From an uncultured Lachnospiraceae bacterium (GTDB taxonomy: Bacteria; Bacillota; Clostridia; Lachnospirales; Lachnospiraceae), in assembly GCA_910579425.1 (NCBI GenBank), contig CAJTVL010000006.1, positions 1 through 64,000 on the forward strand: 64,000 bases of DNA, in the 5' to 3' direction. Below the pieces are notes generated by a model that saw only the letters and a program-made list of their open reading frames with translations, did not search any database and had not been told where the DNA came from. The translations under genes and the position numbers were made by a program. Shown one piece after another: positions 6,521 to 14,692 of the stretch. The first letter of the stretch is position 1. Each line of letters opens with the position of its first letter.

Positions 6521-7921
6521 ATGGCACAGCTATGGGGAGGGCGTTTTACCAAGGCGACGGACGAACTGGTATACCGGTTCAACGCATCCATCACCTTTGA
6601 CCGGACGCTCTTTGAACAGGATATAGAGGGCAGCATTGCCCATGCGGTGATGCTGGAGAAGCAGAAGATACTTACCTGCGAAGAGAAAGACAATATTGTG
6701 AAAGGGCTGACCGGCATCCGGGAAGATGTTCTGGAAGGCCGGCTTGCGATCACGGAGCAGTACGAGGATATTCACAGCTTTGTGGAAGCGGTTTTGACGG
6801 AGCGGATCGGTGAGGCCGGGAAAAAACTGCATACCGGAAGAAGCAGAAATGACCAGGTGGCTCTGGACATGAAGCTGTATGTGAGAGGGCAGGTTCTGGA
6901 GATTACTTCCTGCCTGGATCATCTGCTTGAAACTCTGCTTTCCCTTATGGAAAAAAATCTGAATACTTATATGCCGGGATTTACTCATTTACAGAAGGCG
7001 CAGCCCACCACCCTGGCCCATCACATGGGGGCTTACTTTGAGATGTTTAAAAGAGACGTTCTGCGGCTGCAGGATATCTACAAAAGGATGAACTATTCGC
7101 CTTTGGGCTCCGGCGCTTTTGCAGGGACTACCTATCCCCTGGACCGGTATTATACGGCGGCGCTTATGGGGTTTGAGGGGCCCACCTTAAACAGTATGGA
7201 TTCCGTATCGGACAGGGATTATATCATAGAGCTTTTGGGGGCGCTTTCCACGATTATGATGCACCTGAGCCGGTTTTCAGAAGAAATCATTATCTGGAAT
7301 TCCAATGAATACCGTTTTGTGGAGATTGACGATGGATTTTCCACCGGCAGCAGCATTATGCCCCAGAAAAAAAATCCCGACATTGCGGAGCTGGTGCGGG
7401 GAAAAACAGGACGGGTTTACGGCGCGCTGGTGTCGATCCTCACTACGATGAAAGGGCTTCCTCTTGCTTACAACAAGGATATGCAGGAGGACAAGGAGGT
7501 TACCTTTGACGCAATCGAGACGGTAAAAAACTGTCTCACGCTTTTTGACGGGATGCTCTCCACCATAAAGTTCCGTAAGGATGTGATGGAGGAGAGCGCG
7601 GTGAAAGGCTTCACCAATGCCACAGACGCGGCGGATTATCTGGTGGGAAAAGGGGTGCCTTTTCGGGATGCCCATGGAATCATCGGAGAGCTGGTGCTCT
7701 ACTGTCTTGAAAAAAACAGCAGCATTGACGATTTGAGTCTGGAGGAGTTAAAGGCCATCAGTCCTGTATTTGAGGCAGATGTGTATGAAGCCATCTGCTT
7801 AGGGACCTGTGTGGAAAAAAGACTGACCGTAGGCGCACCGGGCAGGGAAGCCATGGAAAAGGTGATTAAAATGAACAGGGAATTTCTCGATCATCTGTGG
7901 TTTGATGAAAAGCGTAGCTGA
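6521..7921 (+). CDS. argH: Argininosuccinate lyase
   Basis: It cleaves argininosuccinate to arginine and fumarate, the last step of arginine synthesis. It is cytoplasmic and a homotetramer in the family. The 466 residues start with MAQLWGGRFTK and include the HTGRSRNDQVA segment, the THLQKAQPTTLAHH segment with the catalytic His, and the family signature GSSIMPQKKNPD (around residues 275-287) with the mobile serine loop. The ATG at 6521 is chosen over the upstream in-frame TTG (6503) because of the GAAAGGAAAG just before it. It is not next to argG here; asd follows after 29 bases, so the two probably share a transcript. Confidence 0.97.
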   Translation: MAQLWGGRFTKATDELVYRFNASITFDRTLFEQDIEGSIAHAVMLEKQKILTCEEKDNIVKGLTGIREDVLEGRLAITEQYEDIHSFVEAVLTERIGEAGKKLHTGRSRNDQVALDMKLYVRGQVLEITSCLDHLLETLLSLMEKNLNTYMPGFTHLQKAQPTTLAHHMGAYFEMFKRDVLRLQDIYKRMNYSPLGSGAFAGTTYPLDRYYTAALMGFEGPTLNSMDSVSDRDYIIELLGALSTIMMHLSRFSEEIIIWNSNEYRFVEIDDGFSTGSSIMPQKKNPDIAELVRGKTGRVYGALVSILTTMKGLPLAYNKDMQEDKEVTFDAIETVKNCLTLFDGMLSTIKFRKDVMEESAVKGFTNATDAADYLVGKGVPFRDAHGIIGELVLYCLEKNSSIDDLSLEELKAISPVFEADVYEAICLGTCVEKRLTVGAPGREAMEKVIKMNREFLDHLWFDEKRS

Positions 7922-7950
7922 AAGAAAAGGACAAAAAAGGAGATCAGAAG

Positions 7951-9030
7951 ATGAACAGAAAATTAAAGGTTGGTATTTTAGGCGGAACAGGCATGGTAGG
8001 GCAGAGATTCATTGCCCTTTTGGAGAACCACCCCTGGTTTGAGGTGACTACGATTGCAGCCAGCGAAAGGTCGGCGGGAAAGACCTATGAGGAAGCGGTC
8101 GGCGGAAGATGGAAGATGGATACGCCCATGCCTCAGGCAGTCAAAGAGATTATGGTAATGAACGTGAACGAAGTGGAAAAGGTTGCCGCCGGGGTGGATT
8201 TCGTGTTCAGCGCGGTGGACATGTCCAAAGAGGAAATCAGGCGCATCGAGGAGGAATATGCCAAAACGGAGACTCCCGTGGTATCCAACAATTCCGCTCA
8301 CCGCTGGACTCCTGACGTGCCCATGATGATTCCTGAAATCAATCCGGAGCATATGGAGGTGATCGAGTCCCAGAGGAAGAGACTTGGAACCACAAAAGGA
8401 TTTATTGCGGTGAAACCCAACTGCTCCATCCAGAGCTATGCCCCGGTGCTCAGCGCATGGAAAGAGTTTGAGCCCTATGAGGTGGTTGCTACCACCTACC
8501 AGGCCATTTCCGGCGCAGGCAAGACTTTTAAGGACTGGCCGGAGATGGTGGAGAATGTCATTCCCTATATCGGCGGAGAAGAGGAAAAGAGCGAGAAGGA
8601 GCCCCTGCGGATCTGGGGAGAAGTAAAGGACGGCGTCATTGTTCCCGCCACATCTCCGGTGATCACCTGCCAGTGTCTCAGGGTACCGGTGCTGAACGGC
8701 CACACGGCGGCTGTATTCGTTAAATTCCGGCAAAAGCCCACGAAAGAGCAGTTGATTGAAAAACTCCTGGCCTTTAAAGGGAAACCCCAGGAGCTCAAGC
8801 TTCCCAGCGCGCCGGAGCAGTTTATCCAGTACATGGAGGAGGACAACAGGCCTCAGGTGAAGCTGGATGTGGATTTCGGAAAGGGAATGGGAGTCAGCGT
8901 AGGGCGTCTTCGTGAGGATACGGTTTATGACTGGAAATTTATCGGCCTGTCCCACAACACCGTCAGAGGAGCGGCCGGCGGCGCCGTGCTCTGTGCGGAG
9001 CTTCTAAAGGCGGAGGGCTATATTGGCTAA
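7951..9030 (+). CDS. asd: Aspartate-semialdehyde dehydrogenase
   Basis: It reduces aspartyl phosphate to aspartate semialdehyde with NADPH, the branch point to lysine/diaminopimelate, threonine and methionine. The 359 residues begin with the nucleotide-binding GGTGMVGQRF. The catalytic Cys158 lies in KPNCSIQSY. The length and sequence style fit the archaeal/fungal-type branch and not the shorter E. coli type. AAGGAG precedes the ATG. It is co-directional with argH (29-base gap). Confidence 0.95.
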   Translation: MNRKLKVGILGGTGMVGQRFIALLENHPWFEVTTIAASERSAGKTYEEAVGGRWKMDTPMPQAVKEIMVMNVNEVEKVAAGVDFVFSAVDMSKEEIRRIEEEYAKTETPVVSNNSAHRWTPDVPMMIPEINPEHMEVIESQRKRLGTTKGFIAVKPNCSIQSYAPVLSAWKEFEPYEVVATTYQAISGAGKTFKDWPEMVENVIPYIGGEEEKSEKEPLRIWGEVKDGVIVPATSPVITCQCLRVPVLNGHTAAVFVKFRQKPTKEQLIEKLLAFKGKPQELKLPSAPEQFIQYMEEDNRPQVKLDVDFGKGMGVSVGRLREDTVYDWKFIGLSHNTVRGAAGGAVLCAELLKAEGYIG

Positions 9031-9079
9031 GCCGTTTTGAAGGAGACCAGAACAGATTTGAGCATAAGCTGCAGCAGAA

Positions 9080-10462
9080 ATGAGGGAAAAGATTGCAATG
9101 GTGCCGGAACGTGCTTCGGAGCTTCGTTATTTAAATTCATATTTTGAACGGGAGAAAAGCCAGGTTCTGGTGGTTTACGGGGAAAAGAACGTGGGCAAAA
9201 CCACCCTTCTTAATCATTTTGCCAGGGGGAAGGAAAGCTCCTTTTACAGGGCCCGTTCCGCGTCCGAGAGAGAGCAGTGCAGCCAGTGGGCAAGAGAGCT
9301 TGGAATGGGGAACAAAAGAGAGCCCCGGTATCCCACATACACAGAGATTTTCGGTGTGGTTTTTGGAGAAGCAGGTGGGAAAAAACTCCTGGTGGTGGAT
9401 GAATTCCAGTATATGGTTAAGGCCGGGGAAGGGTTTATGAAGGAGCTTGCGGCTTTTGTGCGCAGCAGAGACGAGGAAGGGCCGGTCATGGTCGTTCTTT
9501 GCAGTTCTTCCATCGGCTGGGTGGAAAACAGCATGGTGAACAAAATCGGGGAAGCGTCGTCGGTGCTTTCGGGCTTTCTGAAGGTGAGAGAGTTAGGGGT
9601 GGAGGCGGTACGAAGCTTTTTCCCGGGCTTTACCAGAAGGCAGTGTGTGGAAACCTATGCCATCTTAGGAGGCGTGCCGGGCTTCTGGCGCCATTTTGAG
9701 GAAGATTTAAGCATCAAAGACAATATCTGCAGGCATATTCTTGACGCAGACGCCTATCTCTATGAGGAGGGGCAGAGGATTGTGGAGGAAGAACTGCGGG
9801 AAACCGGAGTCTACAATACGATTCTTGCATCCATCGCGGCAGGGCGGCGTAAGTTGAATGACTTGTATCTGCACACGGAATTCTCCCGGGCCAAGATCAG
9901 CGTTTATCTGAAAAACCTGATGGAGCTGGAATTGGTGGAAAAGGTTTTCTCCTATGATACGGAGGGGAAGGCGAATACGCAAAAGGGCGTCTACCGGATC
10001 AGCAATCATTTTGTCCATTTTTATTTTACTTATCTATATCCTAATTTAAGCAGCTTAGAGAGGATGAGCGCGGAGGATTTTTACAGGGAATATATTGCTT
10101 CTTCCCTGAATATTTATGTGGCGGATTACTTCAGCCTGTTTTGTAAGCAGCACTTCGAGAGATGGAATAAGCAGGGAAAGCTTCCGGTTAAGGTCAGCCG
10201 GGTGGGGGAATGGGTCGGAAAATTCGGAACCATCGATATTGTGGCGCAGAGCGAAGAGGGCAAAACCATTTTGGGAATCTGCAACTGGGAAAAGCCCGTC
10301 ATGCGCTATGACGACTATGAGTGGTTTCTTTTCTGTGCAGAAAAGGCAAGGCTTTCGGCAGATTATATTTACCTGTTTTCCGTACACAACTTCGAAGAGC
10401 GTTTAAAACTGGAGGCCAAGGTGAAGCCGAATATGAAATTAATCAGTATGGATGAAATGTGA
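9080..10462 (+). CDS. DUF234-type AAA ATPase
   Basis: This is a 460-residue ATPase with Walker A GEKNVGKTT (residues 34-42) and Walker B LLVVDEFQYM (around 108-116). A winged-helix segment follows (about 240-300, LYLHTEFSRAKISVYLKNLM). The C-terminal ~130 residues look like DUF234, a degenerate nuclease-like domain (GKFGTIDIVAQSEEGKTILG). Relatives are widespread in archaea and Clostridia and of unknown function. The start may instead be the ATG at 9098, which has a better GAGGG upstream. Its stop codon overlaps the start of topB, so the two are translationally coupled. Confidence 0.85.
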   Translation: MREKIAMVPERASELRYLNSYFEREKSQVLVVYGEKNVGKTTLLNHFARGKESSFYRARSASEREQCSQWARELGMGNKREPRYPTYTEIFGVVFGEAGGKKLLVVDEFQYMVKAGEGFMKELAAFVRSRDEEGPVMVVLCSSSIGWVENSMVNKIGEASSVLSGFLKVRELGVEAVRSFFPGFTRRQCVETYAILGGVPGFWRHFEEDLSIKDNICRHILDADAYLYEEGQRIVEEELRETGVYNTILASIAAGRRKLNDLYLHTEFSRAKISVYLKNLMELELVEKVFSYDTEGKANTQKGVYRISNHFVHFYFTYLYPNLSSLERMSAEDFYREYIASSLNIYVADYFSLFCKQHFERWNKQGKLPVKVSRVGEWVGKFGTIDIVAQSEEGKTILGICNWEKPVMRYDDYEWFLFCAEKARLSADYIYLFSVHNFEERLKLEAKVKPNMKLISMDEM

Positions 10463-12447
10463 TGGGAAAAAATCTTTATATCGCGGAAAAGCCCAGCGTG
10501 GCAAGGGAGTTTGCAAGGGCGCTTCAGGTCGGCGCCGGCAGCAGGGACGGGTACATAGAGTCCGCAGACGCTGTGATCACCTGGTGCGTGGGGCATCTGA
10601 TCACCATGAGCTATCCGGAGGTTTATGACGAAAAGTACAAAAGATGGACGCTGGAGACCATTCCTTTTATCCCCTCTGAATTTAAGTACGAGGTGATTGA
10701 AAGTGTGAAGAAGCAGTTTCAGATTGTCAGCGGGCTGCTGAACCGGGAGGATGTGGAGACGATTTATGTCTGTACCGACTCGGGGAGAGAAGGGGAGTAC
10801 ATCTACCGTCTGGTAGAGCAGCAGGCTCATGTGGAAGGGAAAAAGAGAAAGCGGGTGTGGATTGATTCCCAGACTGAGGAAGAAATTCTGCGGGGCATCC
10901 GGGAGGCAAAGGATCTGTCGGAATATGATAATCTGGGGGCCGCCGCTTATCTGCGGGCCAAGGAAGATTACCTCATGGGCATAAATTTTTCACGGGTACT
11001 CACCCTGAAATACGGAAACTGCGTAAAATCCTACCTGAAAGCGGACAGGGCGGTCATAAGCGTAGGCAGAGTCATGACCTGTGTGCTGGGAATGGTAGTG
11101 AACAGGGAGCGGGAGATCAGGGAGTTTGTGAAAACTCCTTTTTACCGTGTGGCTGCAGATTTAAAGTTGAATGAAAAGAGCCTGGAATGTGAGTGGAAGG
11201 CCGTTGAAAATACGAAATATTATGGATCTCCGCTTCTGTACAAAGAAAACGGCTTTAAAGAAAAGAAAGACGCCCAAAGCCTGATCAATTTTTTGATGGA
11301 GGAGCCGCCGGTAACGGCCGTGGTAGAGTCCCTGGAAAAAAAGAAGGAGACGAAAAATCCTCCTCTTTTGTACAATCTGGCCGAACTTCAGAACGATTGT
11401 GCCAGGTTTTTTAAGATCAGCCCGGACGAGACCTTAAGGATTGCGCAGGAGCTCTACGAGAAAAAGCTGACTACCTATCCCCGTACCGACGCCAGGGTTC
11501 TTTCTACGGCTGTGGCGAAGGAAATCCACAAAAATATCAGAGGCCTGTCAGGCCTTGGAATTGTCAAAGAGCTTTCCACAGGGATTTTAGAGAGCGGCAG
11601 CTATCAGGGGATTGCTAAAACCAGATATGTGAATGACAAGCAGATTACAGATCATTACGCCATTATTCCCACGGGCCAGGGGCTGGGCGCCCTGAATTCT
11701 TTAAACCCTGTGGCGCTGAAGGTTTATGAGCTGATTGTGCGGAGGTTTTTGAGTATTTTTTGTCCTCCTGCAGTTTACCGGAGGCTTTCCCTCCGGGTTT
11801 CTGTGAAAGGCGAGCAGTTTTTTGCCAGCCTTAAGGTGTTGGAGCAGGAAGGGTATCTGGCGGCCCTTAAGTATTCCTTTGACAGGAAAGAAGAAAAAGA
11901 CCCGGAGGAGGGCGGCGACAAAGAGCTTTCAGAGGCCCTGAACCATCTGCGAAAAGGGACGAAGCTTCCGGTTTCGGATATGCAGATTAAGGAAGGGGAG
12001 ACAAAGCCGCCCAAACGCTATAATTCCGGCACCATGATTCTTGCCATGGAAAACGCGGGCCAGCTCATCGAGGATGAGGAGCTTCGCAGCCAGATTAAGG
12101 GAAGCGGCATAGGAACTTCCGCAACTCGTGCTGAAATTCTGAAAAAGCTCATAAATATTAAATACCTGGAGCTGAACAAAAAAACACAGATTGTGACGCC
12201 CACTTTAATGGGAGAGATGATCTATGAGGTGGTGGATCAATCCATCCGGCCCCTGCTGGACCCGGCCCTTACCGCAAGCTGGGAAAAGGGGCTGACCATG
12301 GTGGCCGAGGGGACCATCACTGAGGAAGAATATATGAGAAAGCTGGACGATTTTGTGTCCAGAAGAACTAATATTGTGAAAGGCCTGAATAACCAGTTTG
12401 CGTTAAACCGGCAGTTTCAGAAGGCCGCAGGCAATTATAAGAAGTAA
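10462..12447 (+). CDS. topB: DNA topoisomerase III
   Basis: This is a type IA topoisomerase that relaxes and decatenates DNA through a 5'-phosphotyrosine link. The 661 residues start with the Toprim fold (KNLYIAEKPSVAREFARAL, with the DSGREGEYI acidic motif near residue 105). The active-site Tyr339 is in TTYPRTDARVLS. No C-terminal zinc fingers are present, as is usual for TopB of Firmicutes. The ATG at 10462 overlaps the TGA of the DUF234 ATPase (TGATG); a GTG at 10459 is also possible. The coupling to an uncharacterised ATPase is notable. Confidence 0.95.
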   Translation: MGKNLYIAEKPSVAREFARALQVGAGSRDGYIESADAVITWCVGHLITMSYPEVYDEKYKRWTLETIPFIPSEFKYEVIESVKKQFQIVSGLLNREDVETIYVCTDSGREGEYIYRLVEQQAHVEGKKRKRVWIDSQTEEEILRGIREAKDLSEYDNLGAAAYLRAKEDYLMGINFSRVLTLKYGNCVKSYLKADRAVISVGRVMTCVLGMVVNREREIREFVKTPFYRVAADLKLNEKSLECEWKAVENTKYYGSPLLYKENGFKEKKDAQSLINFLMEEPPVTAVVESLEKKKETKNPPLLYNLAELQNDCARFFKISPDETLRIAQELYEKKLTTYPRTDARVLSTAVAKEIHKNIRGLSGLGIVKELSTGILESGSYQGIAKTRYVNDKQITDHYAIIPTGQGLGALNSLNPVALKVYELIVRRFLSIFCPPAVYRRLSLRVSVKGEQFFASLKVLEQEGYLAALKYSFDRKEEKDPEEGGDKELSEALNHLRKGTKLPVSDMQIKEGETKPPKRYNSGTMILAMENAGQLIEDEELRSQIKGSGIGTSATRAEILKKLINIKYLELNKKTQIVTPTLMGEMIYEVVDQSIRPLLDPALTASWEKGLTMVAEGTITEEEYMRKLDDFVSRRTNIVKGLNNQFALNRQFQKAAGNYKK

Positions 12448-12525
12448 GAGAAGGGCTGCGGCTCTTTCCAATATCTATCATATCAAAAACAGCGCGGGAA
12501 AGCCAGCGCGGAAAAGAGGAGAAGA

Positions 12526-13191
12526 ATGGAACAATTTACAATTGAAAAGCTTTATAATCTGGAAGAAACCATAGCGGCGCAGCTCTTTGAGGGAGCCGTC
12601 TATCCCTGGGAGCTTCTGCCGAAGATCAGGGATTTCATTGTAGCCCTGGGAAAAAGCCTTCCCAGGGATCGCTACACGCAGATCAAGGATCGGGTCTGGG
12701 CAGCCAACTCTGCAAGCATAGCGCCTACCGCGTGTATCAACGGCCCGGCAATCATTGACGAGGAGGCGGAGATCAGGCACTGCGCCTTTATCCGCGGCAA
12801 TGCCATTGTGGGAAAGGGAGCCGTGGTGGGCAACTCCACGGAGCTCAAAAATGTAATTTTATTCAATAAGGTTCAGGTACCTCATTACAACTATGTCGGG
12901 GACAGCATTCTGGGCTTTAAGGCTCATATGGGTGCAGGCTCCATCACTTCCAATGTAAAAAGCGATAAGACTCTGGTGGTTGTAAAATACGGCGAAGAAA
13001 AGATAGAAACAGGCCTTAAAAAGTTCGGAGCCATGCTTGGAGATCAGGTTGAGATCGGCTGCAACAGCGTTCTGAATCCGGGCACGGTGATCGGGCGCGA
13101 CACAAATGTGTATCCTGTCAGCATGGTGCGCGGCTGCATTCCTGAGAGAAGCATTTACAAGAAGCAGGGAGAGATTGCAGAAAAAAGATAA
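12526..13191 (+). CDS. Left-handed beta-helix acyltransferase / sugar nucleotidyl-type protein
   Basis: The 221 residues contain hexapeptide repeats from about 60 to 190 (IAPTACINGPAIIDEEAEIR, FIRGNAIVGKGAVVGNSTEL, MLGDQVEIGCNSVLNPGTVI), which form a left-handed beta helix as in the GlmU C-terminal domain. An N-terminal helical part of about 55 residues precedes it. There is no uridylyltransferase domain, so it is not GlmU. An acyl- or acetyltransferase acting on a sugar nucleotide is likely, substrate unknown. GAGGAGAAG precedes the ATG. Confidence 0.8.
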   Translation: MEQFTIEKLYNLEETIAAQLFEGAVYPWELLPKIRDFIVALGKSLPRDRYTQIKDRVWAANSASIAPTACINGPAIIDEEAEIRHCAFIRGNAIVGKGAVVGNSTELKNVILFNKVQVPHYNYVGDSILGFKAHMGAGSITSNVKSDKTLVVVKYGEEKIETGLKKFGAMLGDQVEIGCNSVLNPGTVIGRDTNVYPVSMVRGCIPERSIYKKQGEIAEKR

Positions 13192-13217
13192 TTGTTTCAT
13201 AACAGGGGAGGTAAGGA

Positions 13218-14681
13218 ATGAGAGGTTCGAAAAGCTTAAACAAAAAGGCGGCGATACTTTGTTTCGCGGCCGCCATGGCGGTGGGGGCGGGCGGATGCGG
13301 AGGCAAGAGCCCCCTGGATCCCAAGGATCCCGTATCACTGACGGTATGGCATTACTATAACGGTTCCCAGCAGGCGGCCTTTGACACGCTGGTGGAGGAG
13401 TTCAACGATACCGTGGGATGGGAGAAGGGAATCCATGTGCAGAGCTTTTCCCAGGGCTCCGTTTCCGATCTGGAGACTGCGGTGCGGGATTCCATTGCGG
13501 AAAAGGTAGGAGCCGAGGCCATGCCGGATATTTTTTCGTCCTATGCGGATACTGCCTATGAGGTGGAGCAGGCCGGCGCACTGGCGAATTTATCGGAGTA
13601 TCTTGATGAAAAGGAACTGGAGCGGTACGTGGACTCCTATATTGAAGAGGGACGGATTGCCTCCGACGGTTCCCTTCGGATTTTCCCCACGGCGAAATCT
13701 ACGGAAATCATGATGATCAACAAGACAGACTGGGAGAAATTTGCAGAGGCAACCGGCGCAAGTCTGGACATGCTTGCTACCATTGAAGGGGTAAACGACG
13801 TGGCCCGGTCCTATTATGAATGGACGGACAGCCTTACTCCCGAGGTTGCCCAAGACGGCAAGGCATTTTACGGGAGGGATGCGCTGGCCAACTATTTTGT
13901 CATCGGAATGCAGCAACTCGGGGTGGAAATTTTCCATGTGGAAGAGGGAAAAGTGACCTTAAACGTGCCCAGGGAAGCGCTGCAGCGGTTATGGGAATGC
14001 TACTATGTCCCTATAGTAAAAGGGTATTTTGGAGCTTACGGTTCTTTTCGCTCCGATGATGTAAAAACCGGGGATATTCTGGCCTATACGGGTTCTACCT
14101 CCTCCGCCATGTATTTCCCGGATCAGGTGGAGCTGGAGGATGGCAGCTATCCCATTGATTATATCGTGATGCGGGCTCCCGTGTTTGAGAATGGAGAGCA
14201 CTGTGCCGTACAGCAGGGCGCGGGGATGGTGGTTACGAAATCGGATGAAAGGCATGAATATGCTGCGGTAGAGTTTTTGAAATGGTTTACCCAGGCGGAA
14301 AAAAATCTTGAATTCGGCTGTGTATCCGGTTATCTGCCCGTGCTGAAGGAGGCAAACAGTGTGGAAAAGCTGGATCAGGTGATAGAGGAGCGTAAGCTGA
14401 AGGTGGCGCCCAAAACCTATGACTGCCTGACCGCTATTTTTCAGGAGATGGACGGTATGACCCTTTATACAAATAAGAGCTTTGAAAACGGTTCCGCCGC
14501 CAGGAAGGTTTTGGAGTATCATCTTGCCGATCAGGCAGCCGAAGACAGGGCCGCGGTGGTGGCTTCGCTGGAACAGGGAAGCAGTCTGGAGGAAGCGGCG
14601 GCGCCTTATGTAACCGAAGAGGCTTTCGACGAATGGTATCTTTCTTTCTGCGGTGCATTGAAGGATGCCGTAAACAAATAG
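13218..14681 (+). CDS. Extracellular solute-binding lipoprotein (ABC sugar-binding type)
   Basis: This is a 487-residue family 1 solute-binding protein. The N-terminus is a lipoprotein signal: lysine-rich start, a hydrophobic run and a GAGGC lipobox around residues 23-27. The mature part begins with the typical LTVWHYYNGSQQAAFDTLVE. It should sit on the outer face of the membrane. The gene lies 11 bases before the hybrid histidine kinase and there are no permease genes on either side. A role as ligand-binding partner of the kinase is therefore more likely than transport. AGGGGAGGT precedes the start. The ligand is unknown; family relatives mostly bind sugars. Confidence 0.88.
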   Translation: MRGSKSLNKKAAILCFAAAMAVGAGGCGGKSPLDPKDPVSLTVWHYYNGSQQAAFDTLVEEFNDTVGWEKGIHVQSFSQGSVSDLETAVRDSIAEKVGAEAMPDIFSSYADTAYEVEQAGALANLSEYLDEKELERYVDSYIEEGRIASDGSLRIFPTAKSTEIMMINKTDWEKFAEATGASLDMLATIEGVNDVARSYYEWTDSLTPEVAQDGKAFYGRDALANYFVIGMQQLGVEIFHVEEGKVTLNVPREALQRLWECYYVPIVKGYFGAYGSFRSDDVKTGDILAYTGSTSSAMYFPDQVELEDGSYPIDYIVMRAPVFENGEHCAVQQGAGMVVTKSDERHEYAAVEFLKWFTQAEKNLEFGCVSGYLPVLKEANSVEKLDQVIEERKLKVAPKTYDCLTAIFQEMDGMTLYTNKSFENGSAARKVLEYHLADQAAEDRAAVVASLEQGSSLEEAAAPYVTEEAFDEWYLSFCGALKDAVNK

Positions 14682-14692
14682 AGGTATGGTAA

